NCBI RefSeq assembly: GCF_018688235.1 | Contig: NZ_CP061313.1 | Span: 372,001-436,000 of the forward strand | Length of the DNA stretch: 64,000 bases | Origin: Polynucleobacter sp. AP-Nino-20-G2 | GTDB lineage: Bacteria > Pseudomonadota > Gammaproteobacteria > Burkholderiales > Burkholderiaceae | Direction: 5' to 3' | The notes under the pieces: generated by a model | Databases searched by the model: none | Told to the model about the DNA's origin: nothing | What the model saw: only the letters and a program-made list of their open reading frames with translations | Shown here: positions 7,947 through 15,696 of the stretch, one piece after another | How the letters are laid out: each line of letters starts with the position of its first letter | How positions within the stretch are numbered: position 1 is the first letter of the stretch | Made by a program: the position numbers and the translations under genes

Positions 7947-8177
7947 TTAGGCTTTAAGTTGACGCTGTTTGATGAGTTCTGCAGCAGGGATCCGAACAAT
8001 CTTGCCATCAACGGTAGTTACGATTGCAGTATTGGTTTGAATTGCCAAGTCTATTGCAGCCTGTCCAGCACGTTGCATGGCGTAGTAGGATCCAGCAATA
8101 TCAGGATCGGGCGAATTGAGAATCTGCTCAACAGTGGTGTAACCAACGCTTTGGTGTGGGGGTTTATTTTTTTCCAT
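7947..8177 (-). CDS. Small protein of unknown function, third gene of a toxin-antitoxin-like operon
   Basis: I use the ATG at 8177 (MEKNKPPHQSV), which overlaps the end of the upstream toxin-like gene by 14 bases; an ATG at 8201 is also in frame. The product is 76 residues, with a central alpha-helical stretch (SYYAMQRAGQAAIDLAIQ) and a C-terminal part (IVTTVDGKIVRIPAAEL). I do not recognise the family. Overlap with the toxin gene suggests translational coupling and a shared role, for example a third regulator or chaperone, but that is conjecture. Confidence 0.6.
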   Translation of the reverse strand: MEKNKPPHQSVGYTTVEQILNSPDPDIAGSYYAMQRAGQAAIDLAIQTNTAIVTTVDGKIVRIPAAELIKQRQLKA

Positions 8178-8493
8178 AAGCAGCATCATGATCTGGTTCA
8201 ATTAATAAAACCCTTAGGAAATGATCTTCCCTGAAACCAATTCCCCGGATGGATTTGCTTACTCGAAATGAGTAGAGCGCATCAATACCTTTTGGTGCAG
8301 GAATGCTATGAATCTTTTCCCACCTCAATCCCTTGTCGCGGTAAATCTGGTTCCAGGTCAATTGCGTGATTTTCTCAAAAGTGGCAAAGGCTTTCTCTTG
8401 TTCGGTTAGCTCCAAACTCTCCCAGGTAGATTGGAAGATGGGGTTATTCAGATCAAGCTCAACTAAGGGTTCAGGCTTTGCGTTTCGCGCCAT
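8164..8493 (-). CDS. RelE/ParE-like toxin protein
   Basis: A 109-residue basic protein. Its C-terminal half (GIDALYSFRVSKSIRGIGFR, then FLRVLLIEPDHDAAYGKK) resembles RelE/ParE-superfamily plasmid-maintenance toxins, which often end in a similar PDHDxAY segment. The gene overlaps the upstream AbrB-like gene by 23 bases and the downstream small gene by 14, a compact layout typical of type II toxin-antitoxin operons. Whether it cleaves mRNA or blocks gyrase is not decidable here. Confidence 0.65.
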   Translation of the reverse strand: MARNAKPEPLVELDLNNPIFQSTWESLELTEQEKAFATFEKITQLTWNQIYRDKGLRWEKIHSIPAPKGIDALYSFRVSKSIRGIGFREDHFLRVLLIEPDHDAAYGKK

Positions 8494-8761
8494 GAGCTTT
8501 AGCCATTTTTAGTTTAGAAAGGTCAGTTGCTTTGGCTGGCGATTTTTGTGCCCAGGCCAATGCTGCTGATAAGTCCTTTTTAATAGCTGGCGTATGTATC
8601 CAACGCTCATTGTCGGGGATAACTGTGGCGGTACGAATCACCCAAACGCCAGGTTCAGGCGTTTCCACTAATACCTGACGTCCTGCATGCTCTTTCCCAA
8701 GCGAGATCTGCCCACTGGATCCAATGGATTTAATAACTTGATGATCTATTACTGCGCCCAT
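8471..8761 (-). CDS. AbrB/SpoVT-like antitoxin protein
   Basis: A 96-residue protein whose N-terminal region (IKSIGSSGQISLGKEHAGRQVLVE) has the swapped-hairpin AbrB/MazE pattern of DNA-binding antitoxins. The C-terminal part (LSAALAWAQKSPAKATDLSKL) would wrap the toxin. It is the first gene of the three-gene operon, preceded by AGGAGAAT and an AT-rich region with GCATGATTACATTATAGCATGA (8788-8809), whose inverted GCATGAT/AGCATGA words could be the autorepression operator. Assignment is by pattern. Confidence 0.6.
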   Translation of the reverse strand: MGAVIDHQVIKSIGSSGQISLGKEHAGRQVLVETPEPGVWVIRTATVIPDNERWIHTPAIKKDLSAALAWAQKSPAKATDLSKLKMAKAHGAKRKA

Positions 8762-8826
8762 AGCATTCTCCTATATTCATGCCGCATGATTACATTATAG
8801 CATGATTTTTTGAAAAATCGATGTAG

Positions 8827-9015
8827 AAAAATACCCCTGGGAAGAGTAAGCCCACATTAGAGTCACTGAATAATGACCGGCAAGTAATTACAGGCAAGCA
8901 CTTAATTAAGCAACAAAAAGAAGTTGCTGTTGAGACTGCACGTCAAAAAGCCGTATTAGAAGAAGCTATTGAGTTTGAGCAGAGAAATCGCAGGAGTAGA
9001 GCAGGGAAAACCTAG
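8827..9015 (+). pseudogene. Remnant of a small gene ending in an EAIEFE-type tail, copy 1
   Basis: This frame is open from a stop at 8824 to the TAG at 9013-9015 but has no ATG. It reads KPTLESLNNDRQVITGK at the front and EEAIEFEQRNRRSRAGKT at the end. The end is shared with the frame at 32818-32964 (AEAIEFEMRHRRTKAPK), and both have a TPxxxxTL-like front. Two related tails in two island blocks suggest a mobile-element-linked small gene whose 5' part is lost. Function unknown. Confidence 0.45.
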
Positions 9016-9017
9016 TT

Positions 9018-9034
9018 TGTCGGGAAACACGACA
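9018..9034. repeat. 17-bp palindrome TGTCGGGAAACACGACA (copy C)
   Basis: One of eight copies of TGTCG-N7-CGACA or close variants (see 5566, 10684, 17025, 17423). This one is three bases past the end of the small gene remnant and stands alone rather than in a pair. Confidence 0.7.
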
Positions 9035-9058
9035 AATGGTTTCATAAATGAACCCTAT

Positions 9059-9670
9059 TTAATGTAAAAGGGCATTGATAAATCTCTCGCCCTCCACGGC
9101 AGTTAATTTTTTAACTAATTTAATGTCTCCGGATGACTTTCTGTCTGTCCAGTATTGGCCAAAGAAGTTCATTTTTGAATTATTTGGGATGACTAGCTTA
9201 AATGATCCGTAGTGAATTTGGCTTTTATTGCGATTGCTAGCTGATGGCGTATCTAGGTAATTTCCGATCAGTATCCACTCTCCATCCTCATTCTTTTTTA
9301 GCTGAGTAGCAATAGATTTGGATGTTGTTTCATTCGTATGCAGCCTTACGCTTAAATTCAAATAAGTTTGATGAATCCGGTAACAAGCATTTATTATTTT
9401 TGGATCGCCAGATTTTTCATCAACAAAATTAGATTTAATTTCAATTTGCCAATACCCGTTTAAATTTGGTTTTCCACCAAATATCATACGTATGATCGGC
9501 AAGTGCCATAGATATAAATTAAAAATAGTCACAATGCCGAGGGTGGCTGTTACGGTGAAAGTGAATGGCTGTAGGTATTGAATCCCTATGTCATAGCCGG
9601 CAAAATATAGCCACCCACCCCATATAGTAACTGCCAGAGAGACTATTGCTGTAATTTGAATTCTTGTCAT
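9059..9670 (-). CDS. cap15: Cap15-type CBASS effector (two-helix membrane anchor plus cyclic-nucleotide-sensing beta-barrel)
   Basis: A 203-residue protein. Two membrane helices at about 5-27 and 35-58 are followed by a beta-rich domain. The sequence PNLNGYWQIEI, then RIHQTYLNLSVRLHTNETTS, GNYLDTPS, QIHYGSFKL and FFGQYWTDRKSSGDI matches the SMODS-associated 2TM-beta family known as Cap15. Cap15 is a CBASS effector: a cyclic nucleotide made by the partner enzyme binds the barrel and triggers oligomerisation in the inner membrane, which disrupts it and kills the infected cell. The ATG overlaps the stop of the nucleotidyltransferase gene (ATGA), so the two are coupled. The family call is from pattern memory and is strengthened by the neighbour. 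Confidence 0.85.
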   Translation of the reverse strand: MTRIQITAIVSLAVTIWGGWLYFAGYDIGIQYLQPFTFTVTATLGIVTIFNLYLWHLPIIRMIFGGKPNLNGYWQIEIKSNFVDEKSGDPKIINACYRIHQTYLNLSVRLHTNETTSKSIATQLKKNEDGEWILIGNYLDTPSASNRNKSQIHYGSFKLVIPNNSKMNFFGQYWTDRKSSGDIKLVKKLTAVEGERFINALLH

Positions 9671-10564
9671 TTGTAATTAAGCCATCCCCAAGCCTCAAGC
9701 ACCCATTCCTTTGCGTTTGCCCTTGAGAATCCCTGCCCACCTTTAAATAAATATAGAAGTTCGCTCACCTGACCCCATTCACCACATTTATTTGTCGAGT
9801 CAAGGTGATCGTGAAGATGAATCAAAGTTTCCCTAATTGTTTCATCTAACGTGCTCTTTGTAATGATGTCGTTAGGAGTATTCCAGGCGAGGCATTCATT
9901 TAGGTATGAGGGAATATTTTCAGCGGATTTGTAACCATCATTATTCATGCTGATGCATAGATTCTTAAGAATTCGAACAACTTTCTTGTATCGATAATTT
10001 GTAGCATTATTTTTTTCTACCCCGTTCTTATAGTGCTCCGAAGGAAAATTATTTATTGAACCACCTTGGTCTGGGTATAAGGTGGTGCCCGCTATAAATT
10101 TACCATTTGGTAGATAACGTCGATGTTGTATACAGGGAACAACATCAGCTGTAATTCGATAGCTATTTTCTTTGATATTAAATGCTTTGTTTCCTCTGGT
10201 GACATTTGAAATCCCGAACGAAGTATTAAGCGTTCTTTGTAATTCATTTTTAAAGCTTTTGTATGTATAAGATGCACTAGTGATATGCAATGCTTCATCG
10301 GATAGTGAAGGGGCTTCGCTATAGTCAGTTGTGAAAATATCATTAAGTCTTACGCAAATATCAACATCGCTATTTAGGCGCACATTAGTGTTATTTTTGT
10401 ATGATCCTTGAATAAAGATTTCAATATTCTTCTGACTCAGTTCTTTGGATTGCTTGATTGCATTGGATATAACTCGACATGCATTTTCAGATCTTTGGTC
10501 TTCACTTGCGCTGGGGGGGTTGGGACCAACCCTTAAAAAGTTCTTCTCTAATCGACGATGTCAT
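9667..10564 (-). pseudogene. CBASS CD-NTase (cyclic oligonucleotide synthase), frameshifted in a seven-C tract
   Basis: The frame from 10383 to 9667 carries SDVDICV and a later ITADVVPC, the catalytic aspartates. The frame continues upstream without a stop to about 10535, including the essential FIQGSYKNNTNV (GS motif), but lacks a start codon. The ATG at 10564 opens MTSSIREELFKGWSQPP in another frame and stops after 20 codons. The two join at CCCCCCC (10513-10519 as G on the plus strand). With six C the reading is SQPPSASEDQRSEN and the protein is 298 residues, normal for CD-NTases, with GS at 53-54 and Asp 66, 68 and 140. The interval is 898 bases, exactly one more than 299 codons. The enzyme would make the signal for Cap15. 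Phase variation, decay or a base-call error could all explain it. Confidence 0.85.
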
Positions 10565-10683
10565 TAGGCGAGGGAGAGGTGTGTAAATCAGATTGAATGG
10601 CTTGCGTCATTTTTATAAGGAACTTTATGTGCCTATTCATGTCAACGGTAAACCACGGTCACCCAACTATCCACATATGAAAT

Positions 10684-10862
10684 GTCGGTTTACCCGACAA
10701 CCGTCGCGTTTCGAGACGCTCACGGTCTCCTAAACAGTCATCCAGCGCCTTCCATCCCCACTTGAAACGTTCAGCAAGTTCCGCATTGTTCCGAACAGTC
10801 ACCACATTTGTTAGCCTAGAAAGACAAAACCCCCACTATTGCTAGTGAGGGTTTCTTGATAC
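10684..10862. repeat. Island-flank module, copy 2
   Basis: Homologous to 5566-5765 and 17025-17226. It contains the perfect palindrome TGTCGGTTTACCCGACA (10684-10700), a decayed second one CGTCGCGTTTCGAGACG (10703-10719), the words CTCACGGTC and CATCCAGCG, and ATTGTTCCGAACAGTCACC (10785-10803). A hairpin at 10825-10854 would terminate minus-strand transcription. Remnant F4 follows. No gene is seen between 10565 and 11154. Confidence 0.75.
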
Positions 10863-10907
10863 TGGTGGGTCGGGCGAGATTCGAACTCGCGACCAACGGA
10901 TTAAAAG
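10863..10907 (-). repeat. tRNA-Lys 3'-end remnant F4 (candidate att site)
   Basis: Forty-five bases identical to the intact tRNA-Lys gene, from the 3' CCA through the anticodon TTT. The match ends in the anticodon loop/stem, a common crossover place for tyrosine integrases. Remnant F5 has the same 45-base extent. Confidence 0.9.
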
Positions 10908-10961
10908 AAGTCGTGGCTCTTCAAAAATCCATATAAATCAATAGGTTATAGAGCCAAAAAA

Positions 10962-10985
10962 TGACTGTGCGATTGACTGTGCGAT
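10962..10985 (+). repeat. Tandem 12-bp doublet TGACTGTGCGAT (candidate integrase arm or excisionase site)
   Basis: Two exact copies of TGACTGTGCGAT abut at 10962-10973 and 10974-10985, 55 bp from remnant F4. The first ten bases recur inverted at 17163-17172 (CGCACAGTCA), near the other end of the same island. Similar doublets of 11-12 bp period lie at 33251 beside tRNA-Lys and at 60940 beside tRNA-Leu. The rest of 10908-11154 has only a weak hairpin at 11111-11134. Confidence 0.6.
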
Positions 10986-11154
10986 TGCTTTTTGGTGCAA
11001 AGATCAAATCTGTAGCTCGGATTTCGAACTTTTGAGTGTTACTTAAAGCAATGATTGCCTCTTGAGGGGGGTAAAAGTAGGATTGCTCTGTGGTCTTCTA
11101 TGAATTTAATACCCGCCTAAAAATCGGGTTTTTACATTAAAAAATACGAAGTAA

Positions 11155-12093
11155 TTGAAATTGAGAAAATTTAAAAAGATCTATGTTCTAGGTGCCGGTG
11201 CTGTCGGTTGTTTTTTCGGCGGAATGCTTGCTCGATCAAATAAAGATACAACGCTTATCGCTAGGCCAGAGCGTGCAAATGCTATAAGTGCTGATGGACT
11301 AGAGATGCAATGTCAAAAATTTCAAGAGATTGTTTCAATTAATGTAAGTCACGACCTTTCTGCTTTGACTGATGCAGATCTTGTTTTGCTTTGTGTTAAG
11401 TCGCCCGATACAGAAAATACGATGAAGCAGGTGTCATCCATCATTCCAAAAGAGGCCGTGATATTAAGTTTGCAAAATGGGGTTGCTAATGTGGAAATAG
11501 CCTCTAGCATTACTAATAACCCCGTATATCCTGCGGTCGTTTATGTTGCCTGTGGGATGCATGGTCAGAGAGTTCTCAAACACCACGGTAGAGGTGAATT
11601 ATTGGTAGGCAGCATCAATGCTATTTCACCTCATGAACTCGAAAGTCTTAGAGAAATTTGTACTCTTTTTGAAAGTGCAGATGTGCCATGTAAAGTTGCG
11701 CCAAACATATTAAGAGATATGTGGCTCAAGTTTTTAGTCAATTGTTCTTATAACGGTATTTCTGGGATTGGGCAGATTGCATACGGTGATATGGTTCGGA
11801 TGCCTGAAATTGTTCAGTTAATTGAAGGAATTACAAAAGAGTTCTTGGCAGTTGCTTCTCGAAAAGGGATTCAAATTAGTTTGGCTGAGGCCACTCATGC
11901 TAATGAATTAATTGCCAAAACAATGGCTACGCAAATTTCTTCTACTGCACAAGACTTAAAACGATATAAGAAAACTGAGATTGATTATCTAAACGGCTAT
12001 ATTGTTGAGCTTGGAAAACATTTTGGGATAGAAACTCCATTCAATTCATCTATTTACACTATGGTTAAGATGCTGGAGTTCAAACACCATTGA
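11155..12093 (+). CDS. 2-dehydropantoate 2-reductase family oxidoreductase (PanE/ApbA-like)
   Basis: A 312-residue NAD(P)H-dependent reductase. The Rossmann motif GAGAVGCFFGG is at about 13-23, and the catalytic lysine and downstream asparagine segment is in MWLKFLVNCSYNGISGI near 197-213. The family includes ketopantoate reductase, but paralogues in catabolic clusters reduce or oxidise other 2-keto or 3-hydroxy acids. With a class II aldolase and a TRAP transporter close by, a catabolic role is likelier than pantothenate synthesis. No ATG is available; the start is TTG at 11155 or 11161 with a weak ribosome site. Confidence 0.8.
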   Translation: MKLRKFKKIYVLGAGAVGCFFGGMLARSNKDTTLIARPERANAISADGLEMQCQKFQEIVSINVSHDLSALTDADLVLLCVKSPDTENTMKQVSSIIPKEAVILSLQNGVANVEIASSITNNPVYPAVVYVACGMHGQRVLKHHGRGELLVGSINAISPHELESLREICTLFESADVPCKVAPNILRDMWLKFLVNCSYNGISGIGQIAYGDMVRMPEIVQLIEGITKEFLAVASRKGIQISLAEATHANELIAKTMATQISSTAQDLKRYKKTEIDYLNGYIVELGKHFGIETPFNSSIYTMVKMLEFKHH

Positions 12094-12104
12094 GAGGCTA
12101 TAAG

Positions 12105-13007
12105 CTAATTGATAGAAGCATTTTCTAGTAGTTCATTGTGAAGCCATTCTTCGAATACCCTAATTTTCTTATTTGATTTTTCGCCACTTCGATACGATAA
12201 GAAGTGAGTTTCTTCTCTGATCTTTTTAAATTGCGTTGATCCCATTTCAACTAAGTCGCCCCTTGCAAGTTCTCGCTCAGCAAGGCGTTTGCTTTCTAGT
12301 ACAACACCGAGCCCATCTACCGCGGCTGAGATAGATAAAGCTGCCCTATCAAATGAAAGTCTAGATCGACTATTTTGCGGCAACTTGTTATGTTCAAACC
12401 ACTTATTCCAAGTCATTCGATTGATAGAGGAATCAATTAGTGTGAGTTGGGTAATTTGATTCTTTGCGGGTATGTTTGAATCTAAAATTTTTGGCGAGCA
12501 CATTGGAAGAATATCTTCGTATCCAAGTGAGGTATGAATGACACCAGCATTGCCAAGTGTTGCCTGATAAGAGATTGCTATGTCTATTTCGCGATTGCGT
12601 ATTAGATCTATTGGTTCTGGGCCGGAGGTAAGTCGAATCGAAATGGTTGGGTGAGTTTTAATAAAGCTTGCCAACCTTGGGCTCAACCACTTTGCTGCGA
12701 AACTGGGGGCGCAGTGTACCGCCAGAACTTGTGCATTAGGCGCTAGAGTAACCTCACTACATGCAGCCTCAATTACATCAAATACTCTTGACAGGCTTTC
12801 AAGTAGTCTTTTGCCTTCGCTATTGAGTTCAACCTTTCTATTTCGCCTAACAAACAGTGGTTTTGAAAAGTAATCCTCGAGCTCTTTTATTTGGTGGCTG
12901 ATTGCCGATTGGGTAAGGTGAAGCTCATTGGCAGCAAGGGTAAAGCTCTCCAGCCGGGCAGCTGACTCAAAAGCCCTTAAAAGGACAAAATTGGGTATTT
13001 TTCTCAT
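12105..13007 (-). CDS. LysR-family regulator (GcvA-like) of the aldolase/TRAP cassette
   Basis: A 300-residue regulator. Its N-terminal helix-turn-helix (LTLAANELHLTQSAISHQIKELEDYFSKPLFVRRNRKVELN) is of the GcvA/AmpR-like kind, followed by the periplasmic-binding-like effector domain. It is divergent from the class II aldolase gene with a 133-bp gap containing two palindromes, so it probably controls that cassette. It converges on the PanE-like gene with an 11-bp gap. Confidence 0.88.
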   Translation of the reverse strand: MRKIPNFVLLRAFESAARLESFTLAANELHLTQSAISHQIKELEDYFSKPLFVRRNRKVELNSEGKRLLESLSRVFDVIEAACSEVTLAPNAQVLAVHCAPSFAAKWLSPRLASFIKTHPTISIRLTSGPEPIDLIRNREIDIAISYQATLGNAGVIHTSLGYEDILPMCSPKILDSNIPAKNQITQLTLIDSSINRMTWNKWFEHNKLPQNSRSRLSFDRAALSISAAVDGLGVVLESKRLAERELARGDLVEMGSTQFKKIREETHFLSYRSGEKSNKKIRVFEEWLHNELLENASIN

Positions 13008-13023
13008 GTTTTATGATTATAAA

Positions 13024-13046
13024 TGAATAATATTCATGTATACATG
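13024..13046. promoter_or_regulatory. Abutting palindromes in the LysR-aldolase intergenic region
   Basis: TGAATA-A-TATTCA (13024-13036) is a perfect palindrome with the T-N11-A form of LysR sites. It abuts a second perfect palindrome, CATGTATACATG (13035-13046). Both lie just upstream of the LysR start and about 100 bp before the aldolase, a good place for a shared operator. Confidence 0.5.
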
Positions 13047-13140
13047 CACAACTCTTGATTGTCAAAATACATGTGTGACCTCAATATTGCGTTCAATTTG
13101 ATCTACATCAAAACATATGCCCATAACTGGAGGAGACAAA

Positions 13141-13983
13141 ATGGTTGAGACAATTGATAAAAATGAACGTAAGTTAGATTTGGGGAGTAGAGAATCTATC
13201 TACCAACCAGAGGATGCAAGTCTGATATTTCCTTATGCGCCTAAATTTAAGAATTTTGCTGAGCATCGCCAACATTTAAAAGAAAGATTAGTAGCTGCAT
13301 GTCGTGCATTTGCATTGGAGGGATTTGATTATGGCTTTGCAGGGCATTTAACAGTGCGCGATCCAGAGCATCCACATCTTTACTGGACTAATCCAATGGC
13401 TGTTCATTTTGATCAAGTTAAGATCTCAAATTTAATCTTGGCTGATCACGAAGGAAATGTGTTGGAGGGTAAGCATGCGCTAAATCGTGCTGGCTTTGTA
13501 TTGCATGCTGCTGTACATGAAAAACATCCTGATATTGTTGCAATGTGTCATGCCCATACAGTTTATGGCACCGCTTTTGCGGCTTTAGGAAAAAAATTAG
13601 AGCCAATTTCTCAAGATGCTGCAGCATTTTACGAAGACCATATTGTTCTTAGCGAACAAGCGGGCCAAGTAGCTGTTGAGGATCAAGCTGGAGAAAACGT
13701 TGCTGGATCTATTCCCAAGGTAAAAGGCATTATTCATAAAAATCATGGTCTTTTGACCGTGAGTCGTCATAGCATTGATGCAGCAGCCTTCTGGTTTATC
13801 GCACTAGAGAGATGTTGCAAACAACAGATGGCGGTGATGGCTACGGGTGTGGAGCCAACCTTGTTAAGTCCTGAAGTTGCTCGCTACAGCCGTGAGCACG
13901 TTGGTAGTGAATATATTGGTTGGTTACATTTCCAAACCATTTGGAATCAATTGATCGCAAAACAACCAGATATGTTTGCGTAA
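13141..13983 (+). CDS. Class II aldolase/adducin family protein
   Basis: The start is the ATG at 13141, directly after the strong site GGAGGAG; an in-frame ATG at 13117 lies before that site. The 280-residue protein has the fold's zinc histidines in MCHAHTVYG and later IIHKNHGLL, plus GHLTVRD near the N-terminus. Members are zinc aldolases, epimerases or decarboxylases on phosphorylated or free sugars and hydroxyacids. The TRAP genes downstream suggest it acts on an imported organic acid. Exact substrate unknown. Confidence 0.85.
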   Translation: MVETIDKNERKLDLGSRESIYQPEDASLIFPYAPKFKNFAEHRQHLKERLVAACRAFALEGFDYGFAGHLTVRDPEHPHLYWTNPMAVHFDQVKISNLILADHEGNVLEGKHALNRAGFVLHAAVHEKHPDIVAMCHAHTVYGTAFAALGKKLEPISQDAAAFYEDHIVLSEQAGQVAVEDQAGENVAGSIPKVKGIIHKNHGLLTVSRHSIDAAAFWFIALERCCKQQMAVMATGVEPTLLSPEVARYSREHVGSEYIGWLHFQTIWNQLIAKQPDMFA

Positions 13984-14007
13984 AAAATACAAATAATGGA
14001 GATATTA

Positions 14008-15042
14008 ATGAAAGTATTTAATTATAAAAAGTCGTTCGCAATAGCGCTGTCCCTCTCAAGCTTGGTAGTGGGTCAAGCGTTTGCTCAAAATTCAGAGATT
14101 AAGGAGCGTACATTAAAGTTTGCTTACGTGCAGCCAAAAACTAGTCACATGGGTTTTGGCGTGGAGAAGTTTGCTGAATTGGTAGCAAAAAAGAGTGGTA
14201 ACAAAATCATTGTAAAAGGCTATCCCGACGGATCTTTGGGGGGTGACTTAAATGTTCTCACTTCATTACAAGGTGGAACGGTTGATATGACAACAATGCC
14301 ACCAAGCCTGATGGTAGGTCAGGCAAAAGTCTATGGCGCATTTTCTATCCATTTTCTATTCAACGACTTTAAAGAAGCAGATACTGTTTTGGATGGTCCA
14401 GTAGGTAAGAAGTTTTTAGAGAAAACTCCTAAGGGTGTAGTGGGGTTGACTTATTGGGATCACGGTTTTAGAAATATCTCAAACAGCAAGCGTTCTATTG
14501 CCAAAGTAGAAGATATTCAGGGTTTGAAGCTTCGTGTGATTCAAGAACCTCTGTTTGTGGATTCGTTTAGTGCTTTGGGTGCTAATCCAGTGCCGTTGGC
14601 ATTTACTGAGTTATACAGTGCAATGGAAACGAAGGCAGTTGATGGGCAAGACAACCCAATTGCTGCATTTGAGGCCAATAAATTTTATGAGGTTCAAAAG
14701 TATCTCTCCTCTACGCGTCACGTATATCAGCCGCTGATCGTTTTAATTAGTAATAAGGTTTGGGATCAATTTACACCGGCTGAGAAAAAATTAATTCAAG
14801 ATGCTGCTAACGAGACCACAATTGAGCAACGTAAAGTTTCGCGTGGAATGGATGCTAAAGCCATCGATTTGGTCAAAAAGCAGGGTGTTGTCTTTACTGA
14901 AGTTTCTCCACAAGAGCGTGCGCGCATGAGGGACAAGGTAAAGCCTGTGACAGACAAGTATTTGCAAGATATGAATGCAGTTGATCCTTTGCCGGCAGAA
15001 TTGGTAAAAGCGGTTGAAGCACAACGCACTAAAAATAAGTAA
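14008..15042 (+). CDS. dctP: TRAP transporter substrate-binding protein (DctP type)
   Basis: The start at 14008 follows GGAGAT; an ATG 12 bases upstream overlaps that site. The 344-residue protein has a signal peptide (MKVFNYKKSFAIALSLSSL, cleavage near AFA-QNS). The DctP core shows GLKLRVIQEPLFVDSF, where the arginine typically holds the ligand carboxylate, and YSAMETKAVDGQDNP. It delivers an organic acid to the membrane subunits encoded next. It lies 24 bp after the aldolase gene. Confidence 0.9.
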   Translation: MKVFNYKKSFAIALSLSSLVVGQAFAQNSEIKERTLKFAYVQPKTSHMGFGVEKFAELVAKKSGNKIIVKGYPDGSLGGDLNVLTSLQGGTVDMTTMPPSLMVGQAKVYGAFSIHFLFNDFKEADTVLDGPVGKKFLEKTPKGVVGLTYWDHGFRNISNSKRSIAKVEDIQGLKLRVIQEPLFVDSFSALGANPVPLAFTELYSAMETKAVDGQDNPIAAFEANKFYEVQKYLSSTRHVYQPLIVLISNKVWDQFTPAEKKLIQDAANETTIEQRKVSRGMDAKAIDLVKKQGVVFTEVSPQERARMRDKVKPVTDKYLQDMNAVDPLPAELVKAVEAQRTKNK

Positions 15043-15062
15043 TATTTAGGCCTGTTGACTTG

Positions 15063-15100
15063 CGCTCCCAGTAATAAACACTGGGAGCTTCTTTTATTTT
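15063..15100 (+). terminator. Hairpin between dctP and dctQ (attenuator or partial terminator)
   Basis: GCTCCCAG-TAATAAACA-CTGGGAGC stem followed by a T-rich tail. It would reduce readthrough into dctQM, fitting the need for more binding protein than membrane subunits. Confidence 0.75.
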
Positions 15101-15113
15101 TGGCTCTATCTTT

Positions 15114-15695
15114 ATGATTTCATCTTTAATTAACTCTTCATTTCGATTGATGAGGATATTTACTGCAATATGTTTGGCAGTAATGGTTGTACTAGTTTTT
15201 GGTAACGTCGTTTTGCGTTATGGTTTTAATTCTGGGATTGCGTTCTCTGAAGAAATGTCCCGCTGGGCATTTGTTTGGCTTATTTTTGTTGGCGCCATTG
15301 GTGGTCTAAGGGATCTCTCTCATCTTGGCGTTGATTCACTCGTAGCAAAATTATCTCGCTCAGGAAAATTATTTTGCTACATCGCTAGTCACTTACTAAT
15401 GTTGGGTATTGTTGGAGTTTTCTTATATGGCAGTTTCGCTCTGCTGACCATCAATATTGATAATGTAACGCCTGTTTCAGGCGTATCTATGGCTTGGTAC
15501 TATTCTGCTGCAATTTTCTTCTCTGTGGCCGCTTTACCAATTCTTTTCTACCACCTTTATAAAGCCTTGAGCGGTCGAATTACTGATAAAGAATTAATTG
15601 CGATTAAAGAATCGGAAGATGATGCCGATTTGGATGAAATTATGAAAGATCTTGAGCATGTTAGATCCCCAGATATAAAAGAAAAGGGGCTCTGA
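15114..15695 (+). CDS. dctQ: TRAP transporter small membrane subunit (DctQ type)
   Basis: A 193-residue protein with four membrane helices in the DctQ arrangement (NVVLRYGFNSGIAFSEEMSRWAFVWLIFVGA is the family core) and an acidic C-terminal tail (ESEDDADLDEIMKDLEHV). The small subunit packs against DctM. No strong ribosome site precedes the ATG. The stop is one base before dctM. Confidence 0.88.
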   Translation: MISSLINSSFRLMRIFTAICLAVMVVLVFGNVVLRYGFNSGIAFSEEMSRWAFVWLIFVGAIGGLRDLSHLGVDSLVAKLSRSGKLFCYIASHLLMLGIVGVFLYGSFALLTINIDNVTPVSGVSMAWYYSAAIFFSVAALPILFYHLYKALSGRITDKELIAIKESEDDADLDEIMKDLEHVRSPDIKEKGL

Positions 15696-15696
15696 T

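Noticed and set aside
10381..10383. GTG start giving a 238-residue nucleotidyltransferase
   Set aside because: This start would remove the essential GS motif, which lies in frame just upstream; the frameshift explanation restores a normal protein.
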